Below are positions 9,831 through 60,022 of a stretch of DNA of 64,000 bases, in pieces. Location: positions 21,328,510 to 21,392,509 of the forward strand of contig NC_091193.1 in the NCBI RefSeq assembly GCF_040958095.1, written 5' to 3'. The notes beneath the pieces were generated by a model that worked only from the letters and a program-made list of their open reading frames with translations, was not told where the DNA came from and did not search any database. The translations under genes and the position numbers were made by a program. Positions within the stretch are counted from its first letter, which is position 1. The number at the start of each line of letters is the position of its first letter. The stretch is from Procambarus clarkii (lineage: Eukaryota > Arthropoda > Malacostraca > Decapoda > Cambaridae).

Positions 9831-9905
9831 CCAGGAGCTAGTCAGCTTGTTGTGGGAATGCATCCTGGGGAGAGTCGGTGCTCCCTAGGATGGCGTTGCT
9901 GGCGT
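9828..9905 (+). mobile_element. SINE tail fragment
   Basis: 'ggagctagtcagcttgttgtgggaatgcatcctgggga' matches the sequence at 12848-12890 ('ggagttagccagcttgttgtggggttgcatcctgggca') and is likely a SINE 3' region. Confidence 0.4.
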
Positions 9906-11148
9906 CAGTCTCTGGAATATGGAACTTACAATACCTGGACTGGACCTGCTTGCAATTTCACTATTAGAATTACAGTATTTTTATTAAGTTGATAACAGAG
10001 GTACTGTATAACCTTATTTGTGGTTCACTCAAGTTTGGGCCTGGAAAGCTTAGAACCTTACTTTTTGATACAGTATGTAGTTGCCTTGCATCATAAACAC
10101 TTTCCTATCATCTCCCGATATCACCAATGAATGTATACACCTAGCCAAATCTACATAAACAAAACAATGGTGGAAATGTCACTTAGCTAGTCGTTGAAGT
10201 GGGGAATGGATTTACACCAATTTGAGGTCCTAGATCATGGTAGCAATTATAATAAAACAAGCATGTTTGGCCTTGATGGTGACATAGGTGTCTCCTTTTC
10301 ACACCATCAAATCCTAATGGCAGCTCGGCCGCCTTCCCCCTACCTCCTCCAGTGTGAGGGAGGCTTTATATTTTTTTATTTATTCAGAGCATCAAGCCTC
10401 ATTTATACAATCGAGCTATTAATATTGATTAGTTTTTTAAGAACTAGTTATTTATTTAAAATTTGCAGTATGCATATACTTTATTTGTAACTATTTGGAA
10501 CAAATCAGTGCATCATTTAACATTTTGTGTGACAAAGTGGCTCACAGGGCATCACCTGGATATAGTCCCTACGCAGCTGTAATTAATTACGTATCATCGA
10601 ACATGCACGTCTACTGTGCCAGGTAATCTGGCACAGGAGATGTGCCAGATTATGGGCTCGCCATAGCCGTGCTGCTTGGAACTTTTTATTCCCAGCAGCT
10701 GAATCTTAAACAACAATGTATTATTGAAACAGAATTTACATCTCGTAAAATTTATAACTTATAATATTTCATAATTAAAGGTTATTGATATCAAGTCATG
10801 GGTAATATTTTTCACAGGACAGTGCACATGATGTGCTCATCAATCAATTGGTCAGTTTAAGCACTTAGGTTTTCCAGTACAGTAACTGAATTTATGACAA
10901 GAGTTGTCAGGTTTGCCTTGTACTGTACTGGGGGACCTCCACAAAACCATGGTTTTTGCATTCTTTATTAATTCATTATTGAAAATTACCTTGTTATTTA
11001 ATAAATACATAAAATTGTTCAGAATTAGTATTTTTTAATTAGATTTCATCAAATAATAAATTCATTCATTTTTTGTTTATAGTACTGTATTGTACATATA
11101 AAATATACCAGCAAGTAATTTATTTAATATATTTAATATTTTTTGCAG
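9906..11148. other. Upstream intron/spacer of EHMT
   Basis: AT-rich with no recognisable coding sequence. It holds an unusual pair of overlapping hairpins at 10614-10652 (listed as a finding). It ends in the polypyrimidine-rich acceptor ttttttgcag. Confidence 0.5.
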
Positions 11149-49885
<38,737 letters not shown>

Positions 49886-51530
49886 GAATTTGGTGGTAAC
49901 TTTTACAATAGATATATTTACTTTCACTGAATGACACCATGTGTTGTAGCAAGAAATATACCAGTGTTTTTAAAATATAAAATATGGCATTGTGCAAATG
50001 GATGAGTTGAAGTACGGTTTAAGGTTTTGCATAGAATGTTTGTTGCAAATTTAGTGCTTTGCAAATTGTATTATTCAGTGATGTGCTGGAGAGGTTGCTC
50101 ATGTACTTTTAGTGTACACCAATGTTCAAATTTCATAGATAAATATATATGCATATGTATTTATTATACATACATATGTATGTATGTTTATTTTTGTTTT
50201 TGTTTTTATGAATGCTGTACTGAAAGGGAGATTATTTGAAGAAACTAAAAGAGAGAGAGAGTTTGTAAAGTTTAAAAGGCTGTCATCAATGGATATGTAG
50301 TTATCCTTGCCTTACTGAACATATGAATGTGTGCTCCTAAGTGTTCCTTTTTCTTGTGTTTGGTGTTCATGAGACATTTTTTGGCGGATGGTTACAGATG
50401 GGCATAACGTTAACATGTGTTTTATTCGTAATTTAAGTTTTTGTTAAATTTGTTGCCAAGTTTATATTTCCACATACTGTATTACAGTGTGAGTATAAAC
50501 TTTGTTTAAATGTTGGTGATAAGAAATGGCTGATGCAGAGAGTAACAGAAGTACCTAACTTGTGTGGCTGTACTTTCCTTCAGAGTACAAGGACTGACAG
50601 AGAGATCTAATTGAATTGATATAATGAATGAGTTTTGACCTACCTTGTTCTCTCTCTTGTCTAACTGTGTTGTTATACCTTTTTGATAAATAGTGTCTGA
50701 CATTCTATTTAATGATTTTTTTTTATTCTTACTTGCAACTCAGTAGCAGGTTATTGTCTTACTTTATTACATAGCATTGTGTAGCATATTGTGTTCAACT
50801 AAATTTTGACATTATATTCACTTATTGAATTTTTGTTACATCAAATAAATGCTTAATAATTTAAAAGTCAAATGTTCCAGATTTAAATTAGCATGTAGAT
50901 AAATATGTTGATATTTGCATTACATTTTATGTTAATATAATGTCAGAATGGAGAAATGTTGGTGTTGGGTAACCAAAGTATTTGGAGGAAGTTAGTAGAT
51001 AGCAAGAATTAACACATCTTCCCTGTTTTCTCTTTGTGTCCATTGCCTTCAAGACCAGGTGTGTTAGTCACAAGGCAGGCAGGGCAGCTTCAGTAGCTCC
51101 CCATACTCACCTTTTTCTTTCATGGGGATCAAGGATGTTTTATGGGCAGCACATAAGTTAGGCAGAGGTAGGAAGGTTGAACATTTGGTTAACCTGAGCT
51201 GCCATCTGGTGGTGTGCTTGGATACTACCACAAGGCCTGTTGATGTTATGCAAATCTCTGCTTCCCTATTTCCATGCTTTCTTGTTCATCAATATACTAT
51301 ACATTGTTTTGCTTTGCCTGTACTTTCTGGATGGTTTATTCGGTTATGAGTTTTTCATGACTAATTTCTAAACCCATTTCGAAATTTAACTAATTTTGGA
51401 ACCCATTCTCCTCTTGCCTCTATGAACACCTCAGATTCTGATCCTGGTGTTTTTGTAGGTCTGTTCAAGTCCCAGGGCCTTGTAGTTTGTGAAAGGTTTT
51501 AATAAAGATTGTCTTAAGCTGGTATGAGGT
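49886..51530 (+). other. EHMT 3' UTR and downstream
   Basis: AATAAA occurs at 50844-50849 and at 51501-51506; either could end the transcript. The sequence is AT-rich to about 51000, then a somewhat GC-richer block (51020-51350) that may be an old repeat. Confidence 0.5.
50844..50849 (+). terminator. Candidate EHMT polyadenylation signal
   Basis: AATAAA about 960 bp after the stop, in AT-rich sequence followed by TTAATAATTT. This is the first canonical hexamer I noted after the stop codon. Confidence 0.4.
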
Positions 51531-53734
51531 GTGCAAGGGCTTATTATTAGTTGCTGCTAATAATAGGTGAGCATGTGTGCCTTCATCATTCTTTGTGATT
51601 ACCATATTTAGGGTAAGATTTATTTTCCTGAATGGATTGTTTTGGAAATTTTATAGAGGAGAATGACTTGCTTTATCATCATATACACATTATTAATATT
51701 GTGCTTAACAAAACAGTAATTGTGATAAAATTTTGACAGATAATTCCTTGTTTATAAAGGAAGTTAGAGTGCAAAGGTGGTACTATTCATAATATATTCT
51801 TGTTTTGAATAGCATCTGATGACATTGGTTTCTAACCTGGTTTATGCTTTCATTTTGTTGCACCGTTATTCATAATTTAATGTTTTTAAGTACTCGTGTA
51901 TAATTTTATCTTGATAATTTAATTGATTTGTATAATGTTTTAGTATTTATTAACTGACAATTGAAGTATAGTATATGGGGAGAATTATGAACTATGCTTT
52001 AAATTTTGTAAAGACAGAGAATCCATAATTATATTAAAAGCAATTTTTCAAATTTTATTTTAATTTTTATACAATGCAGTTTCGGATATTTTTAATTAGA
52101 AGACAACTAAACTTATCATGCAATCCATTCTCAAAACACTGGCCAAAAGTTCCTGTGTTTGGAATGCACCTTTCAACCTGCTTAACCCACACATTAGTAA
52201 ATACAACTAATTGCTGACAATACCAAAACATCCAACCTAACCTACACATAAATATGCACATACATAAGCAGTATTCTATTTTCCACTTTCATGGGATGGA
52301 AAGGTATCAGCTTGAAGGACGAGTGGATAATGCTATTCAAAATAAAAAATGTATTGCGTCCATTCGTTATATAATTCATGAGGAATAAACAAAAACCGCC
52401 ACACTCTCCATCAGTCATGTGGAACAGCACCTCATTGCTTCATAAGGCCAGGTGTATATTGTTTCTCAGCATTTGTCGTATATAGAGCAGAAACCTTCAC
52501 TTCCTTTGAACAAATAAGAATGGCTTCCTGGATTGCATCATGAAAGTACAGTATAGTGTATATGTAGTTAATCCAAAGGTTGGTTGAAGAGAACACACAG
52601 TGTTGACATCTGTGAGAAATGTTCAAGTTGATAATGAGTTGCCTGTGGGAGCTTTTGTCCAGTCTGAGAGATGCACAGAGATACAGATAGTATCTGAGAT
52701 GAGAGATACAGGGGGAAAAACTGACATGATAGTGAAATTTTGACAATACTGTATACCTTTCTGGTAACATCTGCAAATTATTATTAGAAACATATTTTCA
52801 ATTCTATTTTATAACTGTAATGTTTAATGGATTCAGGTTCTCTGAGCTTCCTTATAATTTTTTTTAATTCCTTATAATTTGTATATGTATATTTATAATT
52901 CCTTTGTATAATTCCTATATTCTTTCATTAATGCGTAATTCCTCACATGTTTGGCCTTGCTCCGCCTGTGTAGCTGTTAGTCCTTACAGGCAAAATGTCA
53001 TCTTCAATAGAATCTATTCTCTAATATGTGGTGGTCTTCAATCAGAATTTCTGCTAATTAATAACTAAAGTGAATAACAAAATAGTAATGGCATACTAGT
53101 TTTTTCTACAATTAGTTCAATACATTAGCCTAAATCACTGCAAAATAAAATGCTTATATTTTGCTCTGATTTTAAAATTGTTTACATTATTGTTCATTAT
53201 TAAGGTATTTTTACATATTTATTCATTTAAGGAGCCTCTGAAGACGTGTACTCAGATTATAGTACATAGTTATATGTTTTTTATCCAAAGTTTTTGCATT
53301 GAAGTTTGTGTGCATATCTTCAGCTTTCAAAATAGTTAATATTTGTTTTCTAAATTAGATCTTTGTCAGCAAGGAATGGTAAGACCACCACTATATTTTC
53401 CAGCTTACATGGGGTTGAGGGAAAAGGAGTGTAACATTTACATAGATCCAAGTGCAATTAAAATTGAGGGGGGTAAAGATTTTTAAATTGTTACCTGTTT
53501 GTTTACACTAATTTTCACAATACTCAGAAGCATCATGGAGAACGAGCAGTATTGTACTCCGGCAAATGATGTGCAGCAGTCTCTCCACTCCATAGACTAG
53601 ATGTACAGTGCTCCTTGTGAGTAGTCATGGACAAATATTTAAAATATTCACTCCTTTTATTGTGTAATGTTCACTCACATGGTCTCTTTGTCTCTCGGTA
53701 TATCTGTCTCTCTCTCTCTCTCACACTTCCACGC
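51531..53734. other. Intergenic, AT-rich
   Basis: No recognised gene or element. A (CT)n/(CA) tract is near 53705-53745. Confidence 0.5.
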
Positions 53735-54108
53735 AAACACACACTGATTAGGAAGCAACTCTTCAATTTTATGGAGAACAATGAACTTCGCAGTCTAAGT
53801 CAACATGGATTTAGAGCAGGAAGATCCTGCCTTTTGCAATTACTCAATCACCATGACAAAATCATGGAAACATTGTAAGAGAAACAAAATGCAGATGTTG
53901 TATACACAGACTTTGCCAAAGCATTTTTAAATGTCACTATGGAGGGATAGACCATAAAATGAGATCAGTAGGAATAACAAAAAAAGGAGATGGATATTCA
54001 ATGTCTTGTCAAACAGAATGCAACAAATAATCAAATAAAATCAAGACTAAATACAGTGAAAAGGTGTGTACCCCAGGACACAGTTCTTGCACCCCTTCCT
54101 TTTCTCAT
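53735..54108 (+). mobile_element. LINE fragment: reverse transcriptase
   Basis: Plus frames read LIRKQLFNFMENNELRSLSQ, HGFRAGRSCLLQLLNHHDKI, VVYTDFAKAFLNV (the YxDFxKAFD catalytic motif with the second Asp lost) and later VPQDTVLAPLPFLI. It is degenerate and truncated. Confidence 0.78.
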
Positions 54109-54229
54109 TCTTATGGCCCTTCAATCATTCACATTTGGCAACATCTTCCCTCTTGTCATTCCTACCTTGCCCCCATGAAGAGTTCCATTTGTGAAATTTT
54201 GTAAGATCTTGGCTGATATGGTGAAAGCT

Positions 54230-54893
54230 TGTACTTCTACTTTTTGAAAACTCTTTTCCTTCATCATTTTTCTACACACACACACTATTGCACAGTTCAC
54301 AGATTAGTGTAAGTCTGTGTATAGTATTGGCTACTCCATTGTTTTTCCAATCAAACCTGCGTGTGCCACCTGCCCCCCAGAGCCTAGCATCTTCATGGTG
54401 AAACTTATGCAATTTTGTATAATCTTTGTCGGCTACTATTTCTGCATCAATGTTCCTGTGTCATTGTGATTGACTCTCACAATGCTCTCATGCTCTGGAG
54501 TCTTAACCCTTTGCATCCTGTTGTGGTTCAAATCTAATACTGGCTGTTACTTATCTATGACAGGTATAAGACAGTCAAATTTTGCTGTGTTCCCAGCCAT
54601 ATTAGAGTTAACTCAAATGAACTTATGGACACCACATGCTAAGCAGCCCATTCATGCTTCCAACATTTTCCAGAAAGGGATTCCTTATACAAATTTCTAT
54701 CCAGTTATTCATTCTTTAGTACATGACCATTGGCAGGGTAATTTGGCTGGCACTACAGATAACAAACTGTGTGCTCCTAAAAGTGACCTTTTCCCTTATC
54801 CTTCCTCCTACCACCATAATAGATGATGGGAAAGAGCCTTGGCTAGGTTGTGTATTGGTCACACCTGTTTAACTCATGGACACTTAACCCTCT
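54230..54893 (+). mobile_element. LINE RNase H domain, 5' part, interrupted by piggyBac
   Basis: Across frameshifts it reads VIVIDSHNALMLWSLNPLHP, RYKTVKFCCVPSHIRVNSNE, then GIPYTNFYPVIHSLVHDHWQ and WERALARLCIGHTCLTHGHL. SHNAL and VPSHxxxxxNE are RNase H landmarks of jockey/I-type LINEs. The reading is broken at TTAA (54894) and resumes at 57454. Confidence 0.75.
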
Positions 54894-57453
54894 GCACTGT
54901 ACAAACTGCCATAAATCTGTTGACAGGTGGTGAGCTGACCACCATACAGCATTTGTTGGTACAATATATCCTAAGACTTAAAACTGGTCTGCAGTAACCT
55001 GGGTAGCAAATGGAGGCCTTAGGTCTCCAGTGAGCATCTGCCATCTTAAAAAAAAATCCTAGCATGCCCCACTGGTGCAAGTAGGCTCAATTTCAAGTGA
55101 ACTACCATGACTGATGAATGTGCTAACAGCTCCCAGTCACCAATGGCTCACATGATTGAAAAATCACTGAGCATGAAATGCATGACATTGTCATTATGAT
55201 GTTGACCACCCAAAACCCAATAAAGACCTAACACAGGGATTGGATACAAGTGATACAAACATTGTTGAGGATGATACAGTAAACGTGTACAGTATGCCGA
55301 TCTTTCCACCCCTGCTGCGCCATCCCAGGTCAACACCACTCCCACAATGTTTATTATTATGTGCCATCTGTCATTCCTGAATGCTCTGATAATGTGGTAG
55401 ATGACTTTTTTTATTTTTGCCTGGGTTCAGTGACATTGGTTCTGATACTAGTAGTGTAGATGAACCTAGTGCTAGTGGCTCTCATGGTGGTGTTACTAGG
55501 CACAGGGTTGCTGTGTCAGCAGTTCACTCTGCAAAGTGCTGGCATGTGTCCAGTCATGGGGGAGAGTGTGGCACCCACTTCAACTGCTGTCTATGGTGGG
55601 CTATACAACATAGAAGAGCTTCATCTTCTAGGGAATGGAGTTTTATTTAAGAAGATGCTGGACGTGGTGTTTGTGCCACCACAAGCAGCACAGTACTCCT
55701 CGTGTGGGAAGATTGTGAGAGCTTTATACCACAGATACCTACAACTGATGATGTGGATATTAGGTTCTACTGACATTTTCCTGTATACTGGCAATAATGT
55801 GAGTGAAAGTGAATATTTGATGGCATATTTTGAAAAACTGTTCATTAAGCATCTTGTTGAAGAACCTAACCAATCCCAGTTTAGCTCATTGCATCTGGCT
55901 TCTTACCAGCTTATCATTTGATCTGTTGGGGAGAAACGACCAACAGATTGTGAAAGTCAACTGTAGGTGAAATGTGTGCTTTTCTTGTGCTGTGTATGAT
56001 GAAATATTCTGTGAAATACGTCATCCAAGATTATTTGAACAATGAGTGTGTTGTTCTAACCCCAGTTTATAGGAAGTGCATGTCTCACAACAGGTTCTTG
56101 CTACTTCTAAGGTGCCTACACTTTGAAAGCAAGATAATGTGATTCTTCACTTTCCACAGTATCATTTTGAAAGTGTTCAATGAAGGGAGAGAAAGGTTCT
56201 GTGATTTCTTTGTACTGAGGCAGAATGTTGTGATTGACGAATCTCTAGTTTTTTCTAGGAATGCTTTCAAGCAATATATCCCATTAAAATGGCACAGGTT
56301 TGGAATGAAGTTCTCTGTGATCTGCATTTGTGAAGCTGCAATAGTGATAGATATGACACATTCTGGTACTGATGTAGACATACTCAGTCACGATTCTCGC
56401 AGGTTTTCTTGCAGTGTGTGGTAAAGATGCTTATGGAACCACTGATGAGCAAAGGGGCATGTTCTGTTCTCAGACAATTATTATACCAGCCCCCTTGCTA
56501 TGTTCTTATTTGAATATAAGACTGGAGTCTGTAGCACAGTAAAGCCACATATGAGAGAAATGCCAAGTGTTTGGTACTGGTATTTCAGTGGGTGATGTCA
56601 GCTCAGAAAAAGCAACAAAATTTGGAAGAAAATTTCCAAGGCAAAGCAATTTGCTTTGAAAGACACGTCAGTGAATATGGTGACAACAATTCACACTGGT
56701 AAAATGATAGACAGTACCAAATGGAACTTTGAAACACTAGGAAAATTGTATAAACCAAATTGTATCATGGACTACAATGTAAATGTGAAATTGGTCGATA
56801 AATGTGACTTGATGGTGGATCTGTTGAGTGTGTGTGCAAAACTCTGAAGTGGACCAAGAAATAGTTTTTTCACCTTGAGGACGAAACGGTGCCGAACAGT
56901 TTCAACATGTATTTGGTGAAAAGGCAAAAACCCACCAATCCATACTTTTAGTGTTGCACTGTTGTCACAATTACTTGGGAAGTTTGGCCAGGAAGGTAGT
57001 GTTGTGACAACAATGCCACATTCCCAACACTGCTCCCAATAGAAAGACTACCTTGCAGTACACAAGCTTGGTTACATACTAGGTATGAAATTATGTGCTA
57101 AAGGTAAATGTGAGTGTGTTATTTGCAAGCACAATGAAGAAAGAAGCAAAAATCTGTGTGTACCCGGTGCGTAGAGTGCAAAGTTGCCTTGTACACCGTC
57201 GACTGCTTCAGTGATTAGCACACACTCATGAAGTACTGATTGTGTTTTATTCATTATAGTGTGTGACAGTGTAAAATATGTATATTATTGAGAATTGAAC
57301 AAGTAATATTGTGACAGCAAGTAATACTGCAGCCAAAGTATGTTTTTTTTTTTTTGAGGTTTCTGTGACCAGGGAAGGTATTTTAACAAAGTATAAAAAA
57401 AATGGGGGGGAGGATAATTTTTTTTTACTCGCACAATGAGGTTATCATATTAA
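54894..57453 (+). mobile_element. Decayed piggyBac DNA transposon
   Basis: It starts TTAACCCTCTGCACTG, the 5' structure expected of piggyBac, and ends near TTAA at 57450-57453; 2.56 kb is a normal full length. Frames broken by stops read CMMKYSVKYVIQDYLNNECV, RFLLLLRCLHFES, DNYYTSPLAMFLFEYKTGVC, STVKPHMREMPSVWYW, and a C-terminal Cys-rich end CECVICKHNEERSKNLCVPG. These match the DDE transposase and RING-like tail of the family. The right terminus does not visibly mirror the left, so that end is approximate. Confidence 0.8.
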
Positions 57454-57795
57454 ACTAACGCGTAGTACTTGGGTAATGGAACAATGTCCTGCTCCTCTTT
57501 GTCTGAACTGCATTGTCCCATTTACAGTCATGCACTTCCTTGTTGAATGTCCTGATTTTCCGAATAATCATTCATTTTGTGCTTTCCTCGTGTCCCTCCA
57601 GGTCACTTGTCCCTCGATAGAATCCTTGGTGAATCCATTACCTTCGGTGTCGCACACCTTATGTTCTTTTCTCCTTATATTCGCACGCTGAATGATATTT
57701 AGTTCCTTTTGAATATTCCATGACACAGTGCTATGTAGTTTTCCCTGGCTTGGCTCCTTTTGATAATTACTTGCTCATTCTTAAATCAGGTATTG
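57454..57795 (+). mobile_element. LINE RNase H/zinc end and tail, 3' part
   Basis: It reads STWVMEQCPAPLCLNCIVPF then TVMHFLVECPDFPNNHSFCA, the Cys/His end after RNase H in these LINEs, followed by the tail 'gctccttttgataattactt'. It continues the LINE of 54230-54893 across the piggyBac insertion. Confidence 0.72.
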
Positions 57796-58345
57796 ATAAA
57801 AAAAAAGTACAAATCACAGTTTTGTATCATCTTTTGCAGACGATACAAAAATCAGTATAAAAATTACTTCTGTCAAAGACATTGACTGGGAAAGAGCAGA
57901 GGTGTCATAAGTACAATCAGCAAACAATATGAACATGAGAGGTCAACTGCTCTTCAATATCCTCCCTGCAAACAAGAAATATTGGCAGTAATTATCTAAG
58001 TAATTACGTAAGTGTAGTTGCAGGATGAGAGTTACGCTCGTGGTGTCCCGTCTTTCCAGTACTCTGTCATATAATGACTACTGATTTGGCCTCCACCACC
58101 ACCTCACTTAACTTATTCCAACCATCTACCATTCTGTTTGCAAAAGTGAATTGTGTTATATTTCTTCGGCAAAATTAGACACATTCGTGCAAGAAATACC
58201 AGACCAACTGGGTTGTTGTGGATATGTGGGCTGCTCCAAGCAACAGCCTGACCAAATTATTACCAGTGAAGCCTGACCCTAGGTTGGGATTGGGGAGAAC
58301 AGCAGCAGCTAGAACCCACTCCATGTATACAGACCCCCATCCACT
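57796..58345 (+). mobile_element. LINE fragment: RT FADDT remnant and 3' region
   Basis: 'ttttgcagacgatacaaaaatc' encodes FADDTKI. It is followed by a deletion, the dispersed phrase 'attacgtaagtgtagttgcaggatgagagttacgctcgtgg', and the ORF end QEIPDQLGCCGYVGCSKQQP shared with 17990-18080. Confidence 0.65.
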
Positions 58346-59893
58346 ACCTACCTTAATAATAATTGCTGGATTTAGTCCCATAAACATACCCACTGCAGTT
58401 TTGCCAGTTACCTTTCTCCTCAACACAGTACTGTGTTTACCTCTTTCATGGCCTTATTTTCTAGTATTCTTTTTAGTTTTTATGGACTTATTTTTCTAGT
58501 ATTTTATTTAGTACTACACACACCAGCCTCCCATGTTATAAAAACATTATTGCCAGCATTTCATTGTTTTATTCTGCAGAATTACTATTTTGTGTGATGC
58601 TTTACTCATCAGGCGCTCTCCTTCCTCCTGGACTTAGAAATCGCAAAGTAATTATTCAGTCTTTATGAAAAATAGATACTGTAACTCAAAATAATTTTTA
58701 ATAATGTAAAGTTCCTTACATACTGTATCTCATTGTTGAATAATTGTGATTATTGATATATTAAGTTCAGTGATCTTCAGCAAGTGCCTTAGATTTTAAT
58801 TATCTTTAAATTTACTTAATAATTAATATATGTACAATACTTAGTAATTACTGAATACAATATTTTGAGGTTTTTCAGGCACCAGTGTCAAATGTAATGT
58901 ACAGTGTTCCATTTTTTTTTCTCTACAGATTTACATATACCTGTACAGTACCTCAACTAAAGGAGGATATGGAAATTGTGCATTTTAATCTTCCGAACTT
59001 TTAGTGATGATTTATGGACTTCAGAAATTGCTATTATGATAAGAATTTTATGTTTTATAATGGTATCATTATCATAGAGCATTGCCAATGGTGAAAGTTA
59101 TTTCTTTAGACTACTGTACTATGTAAGGTGTCGACGCTGTGAAAGCCTTTAAATATGGTATATTGTAACAATGAAAATAAGTAAAAGGTTTTGTGTTTTT
59201 TATTAATTAAAATGCAGTACAGGTTCAAGAAGGTTACATGTACAGTACTGTATATATGAAAATATAGTTCATGTCCAATGGCTCGGAGGTTCACTAAAAT
59301 TTTTCTACAGACATTTTCTGGAATCTAACCGTTCCCTAAATAACAATATTATCAAACTTTGTTTTATTGCAATATCAATGAGTAAAACTAAACATGAATA
59401 CACTGGGAGATTAATTTAGATGTAATTTAGTGGGCGCTGGAGACTGTTGGGAAGATGATGTGTAGCTTAACACTCATAAGCACTGAAAGAATGCCGATAT
59501 GCTCTATTTAAAAGGAAACTCTTTGTCTCCAAATATACATCTAATACTGTATACAGAAACCTCCGATACTAAAAAATGCACCGAATGTTTCTTTAATTTG
59601 TTAAAACTATCTAAATACTAATACAGTAAATATTTAAGGCATACCGTATATATGTCTATAAGGGTTATGCATTTTTTTCTCCCCATTTTCCTAATACATA
59701 CACAGTACCTGAAACTATGCCTTTATCTTACCTGTAGTGCATATTTTACAAACTGTCATATGCAGATCTCAAATGTATTAGACAAATATAGCATACATCA
59801 CTATGCTCATGATGAATTTTTTGTAAACCCACTCAACATTATAGTTTTTAGGCCCAGAAGTTAATGTACCAAAATGTGTTAAAGTGCCACTAG
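58346..59893. other. Intergenic region between EHMT and the astakine-like gene
   Basis: AT-rich, no element recognised. TACAGTACTGTA is at 59241-59252. TTTATT at about 59373-59378 gives a minus-strand AATAAA about 520 bp after the astakine-like stop. Confidence 0.5.
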
Positions 59894-60022
59894 CTACTCG
59901 GCAGGTACTATATTAATAGAATTTGTGTGTCTGTTATTCATGTTGTAACCATAACCTTTCATTGCTAGGACATATGGATGCATGGTCGCTGGCATGCATT
60001 TTGGCTCCTCCATCACGCTTCG
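59894..60022 (-). CDS. Astakine-like terminal exon
   Basis: The minus-strand acceptor tattgcag ends just above 60022 and the TAG stop is 59896-59894. It reads RSVMEEPKCMPATMHPYVLA, then MKGYGYNMNNRHTNSINIVP and AE. It is phase 0, and PKC supplies the tenth cysteine. The evidence is phase, splice site and cysteine position. Confidence 0.6.
   Translation of the reverse strand, partial: RSVMEEPKCMPATMHPYVLAMKGYGYNMNNRHTNSINIVPAE

Noticed and set aside
54470..54826. A stand-alone 118-codon gene
   Set aside because: The frame is part of a decayed LINE RNase H domain, and the preceding and following parts are in other frames.
55417..56847. Domesticated piggyBac-derived gene
   Set aside because: Multiple stops and frame changes run through the transposase blocks. 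There is no long intact frame and there are no supporting exons.
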